From Microcoleus sp. FACHB-672 (GTDB lineage: Bacteria; Cyanobacteriota; Cyanobacteriia; Cyanobacteriales; Oscillatoriaceae): DNA of 64,000 nucleotides. The notes below the pieces were generated by a model that was not told where the DNA came from, ran no database searches, and saw only the letters and a list, made by a program, of their open reading frames with translations. The translations under genes and the position numbers were made by a program. Each line of letters starts with the position of its first letter. The first letter of the stretch is position 1. The stretch spans positions 1 through 64,000 of the forward strand of contig NZ_JACJOU010000021.1 of assembly GCF_014695725.1 (NCBI RefSeq), read 5' to 3'. Below, in pieces: positions 17,801 to 26,827 of this stretch.

Positions 17801-20307
17801 GCGATCTGTTCCATGCTGTCAAAGTCACCATTCAAATAGGCAGCTTCGGCTGCCGCCACATAGAGGTTCAGGGTCAATTCATACTGACTTTGCCAACAGT
17901 TCGCGGTCAGTAGATCAATGCCTGTTTGCAGATAAAGCATTCCCGCAGCGTAGGCGGTAGAATCTCTGGCTTTACCTCCGGCTTTGATGTTGAGTTGGGC
18001 TAACGCTTCCCGGTCGCTCGATAGAGTAATTAATTCTTGTCCTAAATTCAAATGTCCGACAATATCAAACAGTTTTTCCTCTCTTTGAATCTCCGAGGAA
18101 TTGTGAAGTAGCAATTGTCCAATTTTGAGATGAGTTGCTTGCTTTTCGTTTTCAGGAATCAGTGAATAGGCTGCTTGTTGAACGCGATCATGTAAAAATT
18201 TGTAGGTTGGTAAGGGGTCTGATTTTTTCTGACCGATTGCTAATTCCCCATTTTCTTCTCCCTGGTAAAATTTATAAACCTCGCTTACGGGTATAATCAG
18301 CCCTTCTTGTAGCGCTTTCCACAATATATTTGCTGTTCCTATAGGCGATTTTTCATTAACAATTCCTAATGTTGCCAAATCGAATTGGTTCCCGATGCAG
18401 GCAGCTAACTTTAAAATTTCTTGCGTTGGATCCGGCAACTTTCGCAACTGAAGTGCCATGAACTCCACTACATCATCCGTTAGTGCCAATGTCCGCACTT
18501 GGACTATATCGCACTGCCAATACCGAGCCTCAAAATTAAACGCAATCAGCCCATCTTTATACAAAAATTTGAGAAATTGCGTACTAAAAAATGGATTTCC
18601 TTTGGTTTTTTGATAAACCAGGTCGGTTAGAGGCAAAGCTAACGCTGTAGAACAAGCTAGGGTATCGGCAATTAAAGAATTCAAATCCGAGACTCCAAGC
18701 GGCTCTAGAGTAATGGTGTTTACCGTTGCTCCGGCTTTTTGAATGTCGGATAATGTCAGCATTAAAGGGTGTACTGGACTAACTTCGTTATCTCGATAAG
18801 CTCCCATTAAGAAAAGATAGCGGCGCTCGTGATCGCTTGTCCGTAGTTGAATCAAGTTCAATGAGGCTAAATCAACCCATTGCAAGTCGTCCAAGAAAAT
18901 AACGAGGGGATGTTCTTGGGTGGTGAAGACAGAGATGAAGTTCTCGAATAACCGATTGAATCGATTTTGGGCAGCAGTCCCAGTCAGTTCTGGTGCGGGG
19001 GTTTGCTCTCCAATAATCCGCTCTAGTTCGGGAATCACGTCAACAATTACTTGAGCATTCTCGCCCAATGCTGTCAGGATTTGAGTCTTCCACTGCTCAA
19101 CTTTAGCGTCCGTTTCGCTCAGCAATTGCGCCATCAAATCTCGAAAAGCCTGTACAAAAGCACTGAAAGGAAGGTTGCGCTGAAATTGGTCGAACTTGCC
19201 TTTAATGAAGTAGCCTCGCTGTCTCACAATTGGTTTGTGAACTTCGTTGACGACAGCGGTTTTGCCAATGCCGGAAAACCCGGCAACGAGCATCATTTCG
19301 GCACTTCCTGCACTGACTCGCTCAAATGCCGCTAGTAAGGCTAACACTTCGTTTTCCCGACCGTACAGCTTTTCTGGGATGATGAAGCGATCGCACAAAT
19401 CTCGTGTTGCTAAATCAAAGTTAGCTGTTTCACCGGCATCTTTCCACTGGGATAAACAACTTTGCAAATCGTACTCTAGTCCCAATGCACTTTGATAGCG
19501 ATGTTCTGCATTCTTTGCCATCAGTTTGCTAACAATTTCCGACAATACTGGCGGAACGTTTTCATTAAGGTGATGAACTGGAATCGCCTGCTTAGCAAGG
19601 TGACAATGGACCAAGTCCATCGGGTCATCCGTTTGAAAAGGCAACTGTCCCGTTAGCAATTCGTAGAAAGTGACTCCGAGAGAGTAGAAATCTGTGCGGT
19701 AATCAATTCCCCGATTCATGCGCCCTGTTTGTTCGGGAGATATATAAGGTAGGGTGCCTTCAAGAATATTAGGATTTTGAATTTCTTGGGTTTCGCGTGG
19801 CAATAAGGAGGCAATGCTGAAGTCAATCAGTTTTACCTCTTTACTAATAGGATTAATTACAATATTTGCGGGTTTGAGGTCTTTGTGGATGACACGATGC
19901 CGGCACAGTGCGTCAAGGGTATGGGCAACTTGAATCGCGATGGAGAAAAACAAGGATATGGGTAAGCCAGAAGTTTTAGAGGCTTGGTTGCTGGTTTCTG
20001 CGACAGAAGTGAGGTAGCTACACAAGGAAATGCCACCAAAATCTTCCAGAATTAAAGCGAAGCTGTTATAGTACCTTTCCAGGCTGTAGGTTTTGATGAT
20101 GCCAGGAAGATCGAGATTTTTGCCAATGATGTACTGGTTGCGGAAGTGAACGAGTTCATTAAAGGGAGGAAACTCATTGCGAAGCACTTTGATAACAACA
20201 GGTTGTCGGTCTGTTTCTCGGATACCCCGATAAACCAGAGTTCGAGTTCCTGAGTATATTTGCTCAATTACGCTGTAACCCAAAAGATTTATCGTCGCGT
20301 TACCCAT
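14857..20307 (-). CDS. Trifunctional Ser/Thr kinase / AAA-type ATPase / GAF histidine kinase
   Basis: The 1816-residue cytoplasmic protein combines four modules. Residues 1-280 form a Ser/Thr kinase domain with VIKVLRNE as the ATP-anchoring Lys, HKDLKPANIVI in place of HRD, and LIDFSIASLL in place of DFG, both usual for this family. From about 315, an AAA/STAND ATPase carries the Walker A loop AGFSGIGKTAVVN and a Walker B-like VIFLDDLQW. A long helical TPR-like region follows. A GAF domain lies at about 1360-1510. The histidine kinase has the phospho-acceptor His in GVAHEINNPVGF near 1560, the N-box NILANAIDAL, and G boxes DNGAGM and [11 protein letters not shown]. This architecture recurs in filamentous cyanobacteria as a multi-sensor kinase. 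Transcription is away from the FAD oxidoreductase gene, sharing a 624-bp AT-rich upstream region. Confidence 0.95.
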   Translation of the reverse strand: MGNATINLLGYSVIEQIYSGTRTLVYRGIRETDRQPVVIKVLRNEFPPFNELVHFRNQYIIGKNLDLPGIIKTYSLERYYNSFALILEDFGGISLCSYLTSVAETSNQASKTSGLPISLFFSIAIQVAHTLDALCRHRVIHKDLKPANIVINPISKEVKLIDFSIASLLPRETQEIQNPNILEGTLPYISPEQTGRMNRGIDYRTDFYSLGVTFYELLTGQLPFQTDDPMDLVHCHLAKQAIPVHHLNENVPPVLSEIVSKLMAKNAEHRYQSALGLEYDLQSCLSQWKDAGETANFDLATRDLCDRFIIPEKLYGRENEVLALLAAFERVSAGSAEMMLVAGFSGIGKTAVVNEVHKPIVRQRGYFIKGKFDQFQRNLPFSAFVQAFRDLMAQLLSETDAKVEQWKTQILTALGENAQVIVDVIPELERIIGEQTPAPELTGTAAQNRFNRLFENFISVFTTQEHPLVIFLDDLQWVDLASLNLIQLRTSDHERRYLFLMGAYRDNEVSPVHPLMLTLSDIQKAGATVNTITLEPLGVSDLNSLIADTLACSTALALPLTDLVYQKTKGNPFFSTQFLKFLYKDGLIAFNFEARYWQCDIVQVRTLALTDDVVEFMALQLRKLPDPTQEILKLAACIGNQFDLATLGIVNEKSPIGTANILWKALQEGLIIPVSEVYKFYQGEENGELAIGQKKSDPLPTYKFLHDRVQQAAYSLIPENEKQATHLKIGQLLLHNSSEIQREEKLFDIVGHLNLGQELITLSSDREALAQLNIKAGGKARDSTAYAAGMLYLQTGIDLLTANCWQSQYELTLNLYVAAAEAAYLNGDFDSMEQIAALVLQKAQTILDKVKIYEIQIAAQTAQSKTLEAIAIARDALGQLGVEFPTAPDEAKIGKALQDLATQLQDRQIEEMANLPLMSDPQIQAAMPLLGMLFAPILQGIPGLVPILSSTMVSLSLEFGNAPASTVGYAIHGMVLCAFLGEVETGYSFGKLALNLLAQFNTREFKCITHNMFGAFIQHHQDAMRAGIPTLKEGYLAGMETGDFLNAGYNIATYSYINFFGGVELDTWEPELAGYSAALAKVKQYSAQTYLHMEQQMLKNLREVVSQPDCLMGTAYDERVMIPKHYQDHEFSAIALVYIYKQVLAYSFGNYPAALDYTNQAKQYSMAVSGLILVSIFHFYAALTHLALFPTQPEQAQAGILAQVETHQSILYQAAQKAPMNHLHKWYLVEAERQRVLGHKANALEMYDLAISGAKNNEYVNEEALANELAAKFYLEWGKEKIAQVYLVDAYYGYARWGAKAKVDDLEDRYPQLLVSILQQNRTDPFEAGTISKGTFSISSTHQTLAGSTSTTVIDLPTVIKASQVLSSEIQIDQLLTTLMQVVVKNAGAQTGVLILNEEGGWKIAVHCLNRQGCFLQDILIEQSQEIPQTLINYVKRTQKPLVFDDAGTHLTFASDPYMKQHQPKSILCTPILHQGKMMAILYLENNLATGAFTGDRVAILNILCSQAAISLQNARLYQQSQEYAQKLELYLNNLKQMQLQLVQSEKMSALGNLVAGVAHEINNPVGFLLGNLQPAQDYLRDLFNLLDLYQDKFANPGAEIEAEIEAIDLEYLREDLPKLINSMNEGVDRIRNISTSLRTFSRADSDRPVPFNIHEGIDSTLLILKHRLKASERRPAIEIVKEYGNLPLVECFPGQLNQVFMNILANAIDALEDSNKGRSFKEIQNFPNLITIQTAQDKESERVLIRIKDNGAGMSDEVQEKIFDHLFTTKPVGEGTGLGLSIARQIVLEKHRGTLEVNSSIGQGSELIISIPLKG

Positions 20308-20931
20308 AATTACCCTTACTGCTTCTCTTGAGCCTGAAGACTGTTAAAATTACTATTCCCGTTCGCTCAGTTGTTATTCATGAATTTATATTTTTGTTAA
20401 TAAAACTTAATAATATAACTTAACAAATTTACCGAGCAGTTTTTCTCTTATATTTTGCAATGCGAAAATAAAAATTTTAGACTAAACGGTTTATTTTATA
20501 ACTCAACCCAAACGGCAATCTTTAGAAGATAGAGCTTAAAAATAATTTTAAAAAATTTATTCTATTTTTAAAAAAAATAACGTTTTTAATGATGGCTTGA
20601 GTTTTATTGAAGTTTATATAGATAATTAGGATACTGCTTGCAAGATTTTAATCTTCCTTTTTACAAAAAAAATGGATGGTTTTGTTTTGATGTATAGGGA
20701 TATATGCCGGCATCTCAAAGGTTTGGCTAAAGTCAGAGAGTTGAGGTTAAAAAAAACTGTTTATAGAGCGGCCTGAAGTTTAACCAAAGCAATTTCACCC
20801 TTTAATTACCCTGAACGTACAAAAAGATGCCCGAATAGTACAGAATGATTTTTTGGGTGCAGGTAGCGTCTGCTACAGACGCGATAAACCTTGTCTCAAC
20901 CTGGATGTACGCAACTAACAGACTTTCTACC
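20308..20931. other. AT-rich divergent intergenic region
   Basis: This 624-bp spacer separates the divergent kinase (minus) and FAD oxidoreductase (plus) genes, so it should carry both promoters. It is very AT-rich at 20340-20660. I see no convincing -35/-10 pair, riboswitch or small gene. An open frame begins at 20845 upstream of the oxidoreductase, but its first 29 codons encode no signal-peptide-like sequence and are treated as leader. An AGCGTCTGCTACAGACGC palindrome lies at about 20866-20883. Confidence 0.5.
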
Positions 20932-22977
20932 ATGCAGCGATCACAAAGCATTAGCAAAAGACAATCACTGATTAGCTTAACCCTAGGCTTGACTTGGCTA
21001 GTATCCCTCATCCCCACCGGCATTGCCGCACCCCCCAGAAGCCCGGATAAAGAAGAATCCTGTGAAATTTTAGTCACTGGCGGCGGACTTGCCGGCGCGG
21101 CGACTGCTTACGAAGGTTTACTTGCCGGCAGAACAGTTTGCCTCACCGAAATCACCGACTGGGTGGGAGGTCAAATTTCTGCCCAAGGCACCTCTGCACT
21201 CGATGAACGCCCGACACAGCGGCAACAGCTATATTATCCTCGCGGCTATTTGGAATTTAGACAGCGAATCAAGAACGAGTACGGCAGACTGAATCCCGGT
21301 GCTTGTTGGGTGAGTGAATCGTGTTTTCTGCCCTCCGACGGCCACGAACTGCTATTTGGTTTGCTTAAAGACGCTGCTAAACGGGGAAAAGGCAAGCTTA
21401 AATGGTATCCCAATACTGTTGTAAAAGAGGTGCAAACAAACGCCTCTGGCAACTTAATTACTGGCGCAGTTGCGATTCAACATGAACCGGCTGCCGGCAC
21501 TGCGCCACTGAATACAGAACCCCTTTCTCAAACAATTGAAGACGCGTATCGTTACGAGAATTCACGCCGGTTTGATAAAACCATTATCCGCTTCGTTCCG
21601 GCAGCCACTAATTCTAAATCGAAATCCCCAGCCCCTGCTCCGTGGTACGTTGTAGACGCCACAGAAACCGGCGAATTGATTGCCCTTGCAGACGTTCCCT
21701 ACCGGCTGGGTATTGATCCTCGTTCTGCCTTAGAACCTTCTTCTTCTAGCGCAGAGGGTGATCCATTCTGCACTCAAGGCTTCACCTATACCTTTGCAAT
21801 GCAAGCCACGGAGAAGCCCCAAGAGCATAAAGAACCGGCTTTTTATTCTCAATATGCGCCCTATTACAGCTATGAATTGCCCCGCTTAGCCAGTTTTCCG
21901 CTTGTTTTCACCTATCGGCGCATTTTGAGCACCAACCCGGATCGCAAACAACCCCCAAACCCGAAAGATTTCCCCATCGATGCCGGTGATATTTCCATGC
22001 AAAACTGGACATGGGGCAACGATTACCGGCCCGGAACCGAGGTGGATAATCTGATTTATACCCGCGAACAATTGGAAGAAAGTGGTCAATTGGAATCGGG
22101 GGGATGGCTGGGTGGACTGCGAACAGAAGCTTTGCGAAAGGGTGAAGAAAACGCCCTGGGTTACTTTCACTGGTTGGTAGCGGGAACAACGGATTCTCAA
22201 CTCGGAGATGGGGTGAAAAAGCCATATCCAAATAACCGTTTTGTATCGGGTTTAAATTCCCCAATGGGAACGGCGCATGGCTTATCTAAATATCCTTATA
22301 TGCGAGAAGGACGTCGCATTATTGGCCGGCCTAGTTTGGCGCATCCTCAAGGTTTTATGGTGTCGGAAGTTGATATTTCTCGCAAGGATTATCGGGAAGA
22401 TTACTATCGCCTGAATTTGTTGCCAGAAGAGTATCGCAACTTGTGGACAGCCCTTGCCGGCTTAGATGCGCCAAATATCATTACAGATAAGAAGCCGGTT
22501 GAGGAAGCGAAGCCGAGAACGCGTTCGAGTATCTTCCCCGATTCTGTGGGAATTGGTCACTACGCCATCGACTTCCACCCTTGCATGACGCAAAGCCCTC
22601 CTGAAACTCCAGGCAATACTGAGCGTGAGGGTGAGCGTCGAGGTGCCGGCACGGCTTATCCCTTCCAAATTCCTCTGCGGGCGATGATTCCCCAGAAAAT
22701 TGACAATATGCTGGTTGCCGGTAAAAGTATTGCCACCACTCACATTGCCGCCGCTGCTTATCGGGTGCATTCTTTTGAATGGTCTGCCGGCGCGGCTGCC
22801 GGTGTCACGGCTGATTTTGCCTTGGAAAATGGACTCATGCCTTACAAGCTGGTGGAGCGAATTCCGATCTTTGATCCGACGCTGTACGCACTGCAACAGC
22901 GCCTTCAGTTGAATGGCAACCCAGTTGCTTTTCCAGATACTTCAATTTTCAACCGTTCTTGGGAAAATTGGAAATAA
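20932..22977 (+). CDS. Exported FAD-dependent oxidoreductase with a KR-type signal peptide
   Basis: From ATG 20932 the 681-residue protein begins MQRSQSISKRQSLISLTLG, followed by a hydrophobic core and an Ala-Ala cleavage region near residue 33. Upstream in-frame codons do not look like a signal peptide. The Rossmann FAD-binding motif ILVTGGGLAGAATAYEGLLA starts near residue 46, then TEITDWVGGQISAQGTSAL. Near the C-terminus, RAMIPQKIDNMLVAGKSIAT and HIAAAAYRVHSFEWSAGAAAG form the second FAD-contact region. This matches the FAD_oxidored group of exported or unknown-substrate flavoproteins. Folded flavoproteins usually cross by the Tat route, and SKRQSLI resembles a KR variant of the twin-arginine motif, but that is inference. 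A strong terminator follows. Confidence 0.8.
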   Translation: MQRSQSISKRQSLISLTLGLTWLVSLIPTGIAAPPRSPDKEESCEILVTGGGLAGAATAYEGLLAGRTVCLTEITDWVGGQISAQGTSALDERPTQRQQLYYPRGYLEFRQRIKNEYGRLNPGACWVSESCFLPSDGHELLFGLLKDAAKRGKGKLKWYPNTVVKEVQTNASGNLITGAVAIQHEPAAGTAPLNTEPLSQTIEDAYRYENSRRFDKTIIRFVPAATNSKSKSPAPAPWYVVDATETGELIALADVPYRLGIDPRSALEPSSSSAEGDPFCTQGFTYTFAMQATEKPQEHKEPAFYSQYAPYYSYELPRLASFPLVFTYRRILSTNPDRKQPPNPKDFPIDAGDISMQNWTWGNDYRPGTEVDNLIYTREQLEESGQLESGGWLGGLRTEALRKGEENALGYFHWLVAGTTDSQLGDGVKKPYPNNRFVSGLNSPMGTAHGLSKYPYMREGRRIIGRPSLAHPQGFMVSEVDISRKDYREDYYRLNLLPEEYRNLWTALAGLDAPNIITDKKPVEEAKPRTRSSIFPDSVGIGHYAIDFHPCMTQSPPETPGNTEREGERRGAGTAYPFQIPLRAMIPQKIDNMLVAGKSIATTHIAAAAYRVHSFEWSAGAAAGVTADFALENGLMPYKLVERIPIFDPTLYALQQRLQLNGNPVAFPDTSIFNRSWENWK

Positions 22978-22982
22978 GTAAA

Positions 22983-23026
22983 AGCCGGCACTCAGACTTA
23001 AATTCTGAGTGCCGGCTCTCTTTTTT
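22983..23026. terminator. Strong Rho-independent terminator, 14-bp GC-rich stem
   Basis: AGCCGGCACTCAGA (22983-22996) pairs perfectly with TCTGAGTGCCGGCT (23004-23017). CTCTTTTTTCC follows on the plus strand. It lies six bases after the FAD oxidoreductase stop and just before the convergent methyltransferase stop, so it can serve both genes. The stem contains the GCCGGC palindrome abundant in this genome. Confidence 0.9.
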
Positions 23027-23033
23027 CCTAACT

Positions 23034-23687
23034 TTAGTTATTTTTTTTGCTGATAAATGCCCAGTAATTATCAATGCCGTCTATAATTTCTCCCGTTTCT
23101 CTACTTTTGACTTGAATGGGAAATTTAATATCTGCGTTGTCAATCATTTTAAATCCCGCACGTTTAATTAACTGATACCACATACTTTTCCCTAAAACAC
23201 TGTAATGATTTGGGTTACTTTGGTGTGTTGTACAGGTATCGGGTGCCGGCACTTCTATATATAAATAAGCTTCAGGTTTTAATACCCGATAGAATTCAGA
23301 TAAAGTGTAATAAGGAAAAATGCTATGTTCGATACAATGCCGGCACCAAATGAAATCAAACTCAGCATCCCCAAATTCTAAAAAAGATTGATCCATTTCG
23401 TAAACCTCATATCCCTGGGCACGACAGGCATTGAGGTCTTCTTGACCCAAGGTAATTCCAACTGGTAAATATCCTTTCTCTTTAAACATTTCTAAGGCAA
23501 TTCCTTGCCCGCACCCCACATCTAAAATTTTGGCTTTGGGAGGTAAATCAATTTTATTTAAACAATAGTTAAACAGTTTATAAGTTAATCGGGTGTGTTC
23601 CGGACTTGGTGGTTCTGGATAAATATCATCTCTTGTTTTTTGCAGGAAATTTTCTAGATTAGCGATTTGAGAGGGAGTGAGCCGCAT
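23034..23687 (-). CDS. Class I SAM-dependent methyltransferase
   Basis: The 217-residue protein has the SAM-binding motif I AKILDVGCGQGIALEMF near residue 53. A motif II/III region follows with FDFIWCRHCIEHSIFPYYT near 112 and LKPEAYLYIEVPAPD near 138. The layout is that of UbiE/Coq5-like or methyltransferase-11-type enzymes acting on small molecules or sugars. The N-terminal 45 residues are helical and may bind the substrate. Substrate unknown. It converges on the FAD oxidoreductase gene and shares its terminator. The 228-bp gap to the first kinase gene at 23916 should contain divergent promoters. Confidence 0.8.
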   Translation of the reverse strand: MRLTPSQIANLENFLQKTRDDIYPEPPSPEHTRLTYKLFNYCLNKIDLPPKAKILDVGCGQGIALEMFKEKGYLPVGITLGQEDLNACRAQGYEVYEMDQSFLEFGDAEFDFIWCRHCIEHSIFPYYTLSEFYRVLKPEAYLYIEVPAPDTCTTHQSNPNHYSVLGKSMWYQLIKRAGFKMIDNADIKFPIQVKSRETGEIIDGIDNYWAFISKKNN

Positions 23688-23915
23688 AATTCAATTGGTT
23701 GTGGGAAACAGTCAAAATTTATTGAGCTGGCGCACTTTATTTTATCCAGAGTTTTACTAAAGTCGGCAACTCTGGCAACTTGCTTATCCAGACCGCCGCA
23801 AAGCCGGCAGCATCAGCCACAATGACTCAACAAAAAATTTTAGCAAAATTTTAAGGACGGCACGGCTGGGGAAGGGTAGATTAAAGTATAGATCGCTGCC
23901 GGGAATAGGCACAAA

Positions 23916-25355
23916 ATGCTGCAAGCACAACAAATCTTACAGGGACGTTATCAACTCCATCGGCAATTAGGAAATCATGCCGGTCGTCAAACATGGCTGG
24001 CAAAGGATTTAAACGCCCCATCTCCAGAGGTATCCCTTAACGGCGCGCCTGTCATTGTTAAATTGCTGGCGTTTAGTCCGCAGATGCAGTGGGAGGAACT
24101 TAAACTCTTTGAACGGGAAGCTCAAGTTCTTAAGCAGCTAAATCATGTCAGGATTCCCCAATATCGTGACTATTTTTCCATAGACAAGGAAATGGGAGCC
24201 GGTTTACATTGGTTTGCACTGGTACACGACTACATCCCTGGCTTTTCCTTGCAACAGATCCTAGATCGGGGTGAGCGCTTTACCGAGTCTCAAGTGCGCT
24301 CAATTGCCACCGGCATCTTAGAAATTTTAATGTACTTGCATGAATTGAATCCGCCGGTACTCCATCGCGATATTAAACCCAGCAATCTGATCTGGGGAAA
24401 AGACAAGCAAATTTATCTCGTTGATTTTGGGGCTGTGCAAGATCCTGTTGCTGCCGAAGGTGTGACTTTTACGGTTGTGGGAAGTGCCGGCTATGCGCCT
24501 CTAGAACAGTTTTGGGGACGCGCGGTGCCGGCATCGGATCTGTATGCTGCCGGTGCCACTCTAATTCATTTGCTCACCGGCACTTCACCTGCTGACTTAC
24601 CCCAAAATAATTTACGCATTCAATTTCGAGATCACGTCAGCCTAAATCCCAAGTTTATTAGCTGGATTGAAACCCTGACTGAACCTGATTTAACTCGACG
24701 ATTTAGCACAGCTAGCCAAGCATTAGAAGCGCTTAAAACTGGCAAATCTCTGCACCTACCTCTGCCAACGATTCCTCAGCCTGCCGGCAGCCGTGTGAAG
24801 CTGAGCAAATCTTCCCTTCATTTAGGCGTTCAAATTCCTAAATCGGCCCTGTCATTTTATGGTCTGATCAAAATCTTATTTCAATTAATTCTGACTGTCG
24901 GGTTTCTCCCTTTTCAGCTACTTCTCGGTTCTCTGGTATTTTTTGGTTTAATTTCTTTATTTGCTTCTGGTTTATTTTCTATTACTTTATCATGTTTAGT
25001 TGCTTTACCAATTTTATTGGCGGTTAAAGTCTGGATAGACACTACTCAAGAAATTGCGAACTTACAAAATGATTTTAATACCACCTTGCTAACCTACTGG
25101 GGGCAGCAAAATCTTGATTTTCATAAAAACCAATTTAAAATTGAGGAGCAGCTGTTCGGTTATGGCAAAAATCGGTCGGAAATAGGGAAAATTTCAGAGA
25201 TTAAAAAGATTACACCCATTTTTTCTCAAGGAGTTATCATTGAAACCCAGAACGAGCAATATTTATTTGGAAAGCATTTGAGTAAACCTGAAGTGCTTTG
25301 GCTAGCTCAAGAAATTGAAGAGTGGGTTCAGCGAGCCAAAGAAAGGCAAGCGTGA
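23916..25355 (+). CDS. Ser/Thr protein kinase 1 of 4, two-helix membrane anchor, PH-like tail
   Basis: The 479-residue protein has an N-terminal Hanks-type kinase domain (residues 1-285). It shows VIVKLLAFSPQ (ATP-binding Lys), LHRDIKPSNLIWG (catalytic loop), LVDFGAVQD (metal-binding DFG) and the activation segment TFTVVGSAGYAPLEQF, so it should be active. Two or three hydrophobic helices follow at about 310-375. A cytoplasmic C-terminal domain then ends FGKHLSKPEVLWLAQEIEEW, closely matching the end of kinase 4. This tail resembles the small PH-like domains found on cyanobacterial membrane kinases. The gene leads four kinase genes in the same direction. Targets are unknown. Confidence 0.9.
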   Translation: MLQAQQILQGRYQLHRQLGNHAGRQTWLAKDLNAPSPEVSLNGAPVIVKLLAFSPQMQWEELKLFEREAQVLKQLNHVRIPQYRDYFSIDKEMGAGLHWFALVHDYIPGFSLQQILDRGERFTESQVRSIATGILEILMYLHELNPPVLHRDIKPSNLIWGKDKQIYLVDFGAVQDPVAAEGVTFTVVGSAGYAPLEQFWGRAVPASDLYAAGATLIHLLTGTSPADLPQNNLRIQFRDHVSLNPKFISWIETLTEPDLTRRFSTASQALEALKTGKSLHLPLPTIPQPAGSRVKLSKSSLHLGVQIPKSALSFYGLIKILFQLILTVGFLPFQLLLGSLVFFGLISLFASGLFSITLSCLVALPILLAVKVWIDTTQEIANLQNDFNTTLLTYWGQQNLDFHKNQFKIEEQLFGYGKNRSEIGKISEIKKITPIFSQGVIIETQNEQYLFGKHLSKPEVLWLAQEIEEWVQRAKERQA

Positions 25356-25426
25356 AGCGAGGGTTGAAACAGCAAAAAGGAAAAATTTATTTCGCCTTGA
25401 TACCTAATCACTGAAATTCATTTATT

Positions 25427-26767
25427 ATGCTGCAAAAAGATCAGGTTCTCCAGAAACGCTATCAACTTAAACAACAATTAGGACACAATGCCAACCGTCA
25501 GACTTGGCTAGCAGAAGATTTAGAATTAAAAGAGCCGGTGATTGTTAAGTTACTGGCGTTTAGCCCTCAGATGCAGTGGGACGAAGTCAAGCTGTTTGAA
25601 AGAGAAGCTAAAGTCTTAAAACAGCTTCATCACCCCCGAATTCCCCAGTATCTCGATTATTTTTCCATTGATAAAAACACCGGCGCTGGTTTGCCTTGGT
25701 TTGGCTTAGTGCAAGAATACATTCCAGGCAAGTCTTTAAACCAGCTTTTAGATGAGGGCAAACAGTTTACAGAATCCCAGGTACGATCCTTTGCCACCGG
25801 CGTTCTAGAAATTTTGATTTACTTGCATGAATTAAGTCCGCCGGTTCTCCACCGCGATATCAAGCCCAGCAATTTGATTTTAGGCAAAAACAATCAAATT
25901 TATCTGGTTGATTTTGGGGCTGTGCAAGACAAAGCTACCGCAGAAGGTGTAACTTTTACAGTCGTTGGCACCGGCGGCTATGCACCAATGGAGCAATTTT
26001 GGGGACGGGCAGTGCCGGCATCGGATCTTTATGCACTGGGTGCTACTTTAATTCATTTGTTAACCGGCACCGCACCGGCTGATTTACCGCAGCAAAATTT
26101 ACGCATTCAATTTAACGATGTAGTTAACCTTAACCCTACATTTTCTCGCTGGGTTGAAACGCTTACCAATCCAGCTTTAGAACAGCGATTTAGCACAGCC
26201 CGCCAAGCCCTAAACGCTCTTAAAACAGGCCGGTTCTCAGATGAATTGAGGGCAACTAACTCGCCCCGCCGCCCTAGCAATTCAGTGAGTTATCTTCGTT
26301 TAGGAAGTTTAGCTGTTCTCCAACTGTTGCTCGTTGGGATTGCGTATGTGATTGTACCAGCTTTCCTGAGCTATAAAACATCTCAGCCTCGTCCTTCAGA
26401 AGCAAAAGAAAAAATTGGTTCCATGAACCGCGCTCAGCAAGCCTATTATCTGGAAAATAAAACCTTTTCTGAGTCAGTTGATAAATTAGGAATGAGCATA
26501 AAAACTCAAACAGAAAATTACGAATATTCAACGCGTAAAACTGGCAATGCTTCATTTAATTATGCAATAGCCCGGAAGGATAATCTTAAGAGCTATGTTG
26601 GGGGTGTCTTCCAAGTAAAGGCTGTGGAGCAAGGTGTTACAAAAATGACGACCCAAGCTATTTTGTGTGAAGCAAATTCTACCGGCAAAGCTCAATCGCC
26701 ACCCCCCATCATTACTACTAATGGCGACAGACGCTGTAGCTCTGGTACAACGGAGGTAAAAAACTAA
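25427..26767 (+). CDS. Ser/Thr protein kinase 2 of 4, fused to a pilin-GH-like domain
   Basis: Residues 1-275 are a complete kinase domain closely related to kinase 1 (VIVKLLAFSPQ, LHRDIKPSNLILG, LVDFGAVQD, TFTVVGTGGYAPMEQF). One membrane helix follows at about 290-312 (LQLLLVGIAYVIVPAFL). The rest, from about 322, reads GSMNRAQQAYYLENKTFSES, NYEYSTRK, FNYAIARKDNLKSYVGGVF and ILCEANSTG. This matches the soluble domain of cyanobacterial type IV pilin-like GspG/GspH proteins. The predicted topology puts the kinase in the cytoplasm and the pilin-like domain outside. The pilin-type prepilin peptidase site is absent because the membrane helix is internal, so this is probably a sensor rather than a pilus subunit. 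It starts 71 bp after kinase 1. Confidence 0.85.
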   Translation: MLQKDQVLQKRYQLKQQLGHNANRQTWLAEDLELKEPVIVKLLAFSPQMQWDEVKLFEREAKVLKQLHHPRIPQYLDYFSIDKNTGAGLPWFGLVQEYIPGKSLNQLLDEGKQFTESQVRSFATGVLEILIYLHELSPPVLHRDIKPSNLILGKNNQIYLVDFGAVQDKATAEGVTFTVVGTGGYAPMEQFWGRAVPASDLYALGATLIHLLTGTAPADLPQQNLRIQFNDVVNLNPTFSRWVETLTNPALEQRFSTARQALNALKTGRFSDELRATNSPRRPSNSVSYLRLGSLAVLQLLLVGIAYVIVPAFLSYKTSQPRPSEAKEKIGSMNRAQQAYYLENKTFSESVDKLGMSIKTQTENYEYSTRKTGNASFNYAIARKDNLKSYVGGVFQVKAVEQGVTKMTTQAILCEANSTGKAQSPPPIITTNGDRRCSSGTTEVKN

Positions 26768-26827
26768 CATCCGTTTACTTCATCAGGATTAATTCAACTA
26801 AATTGAGGCTGAAGGAATTGCGAAACT

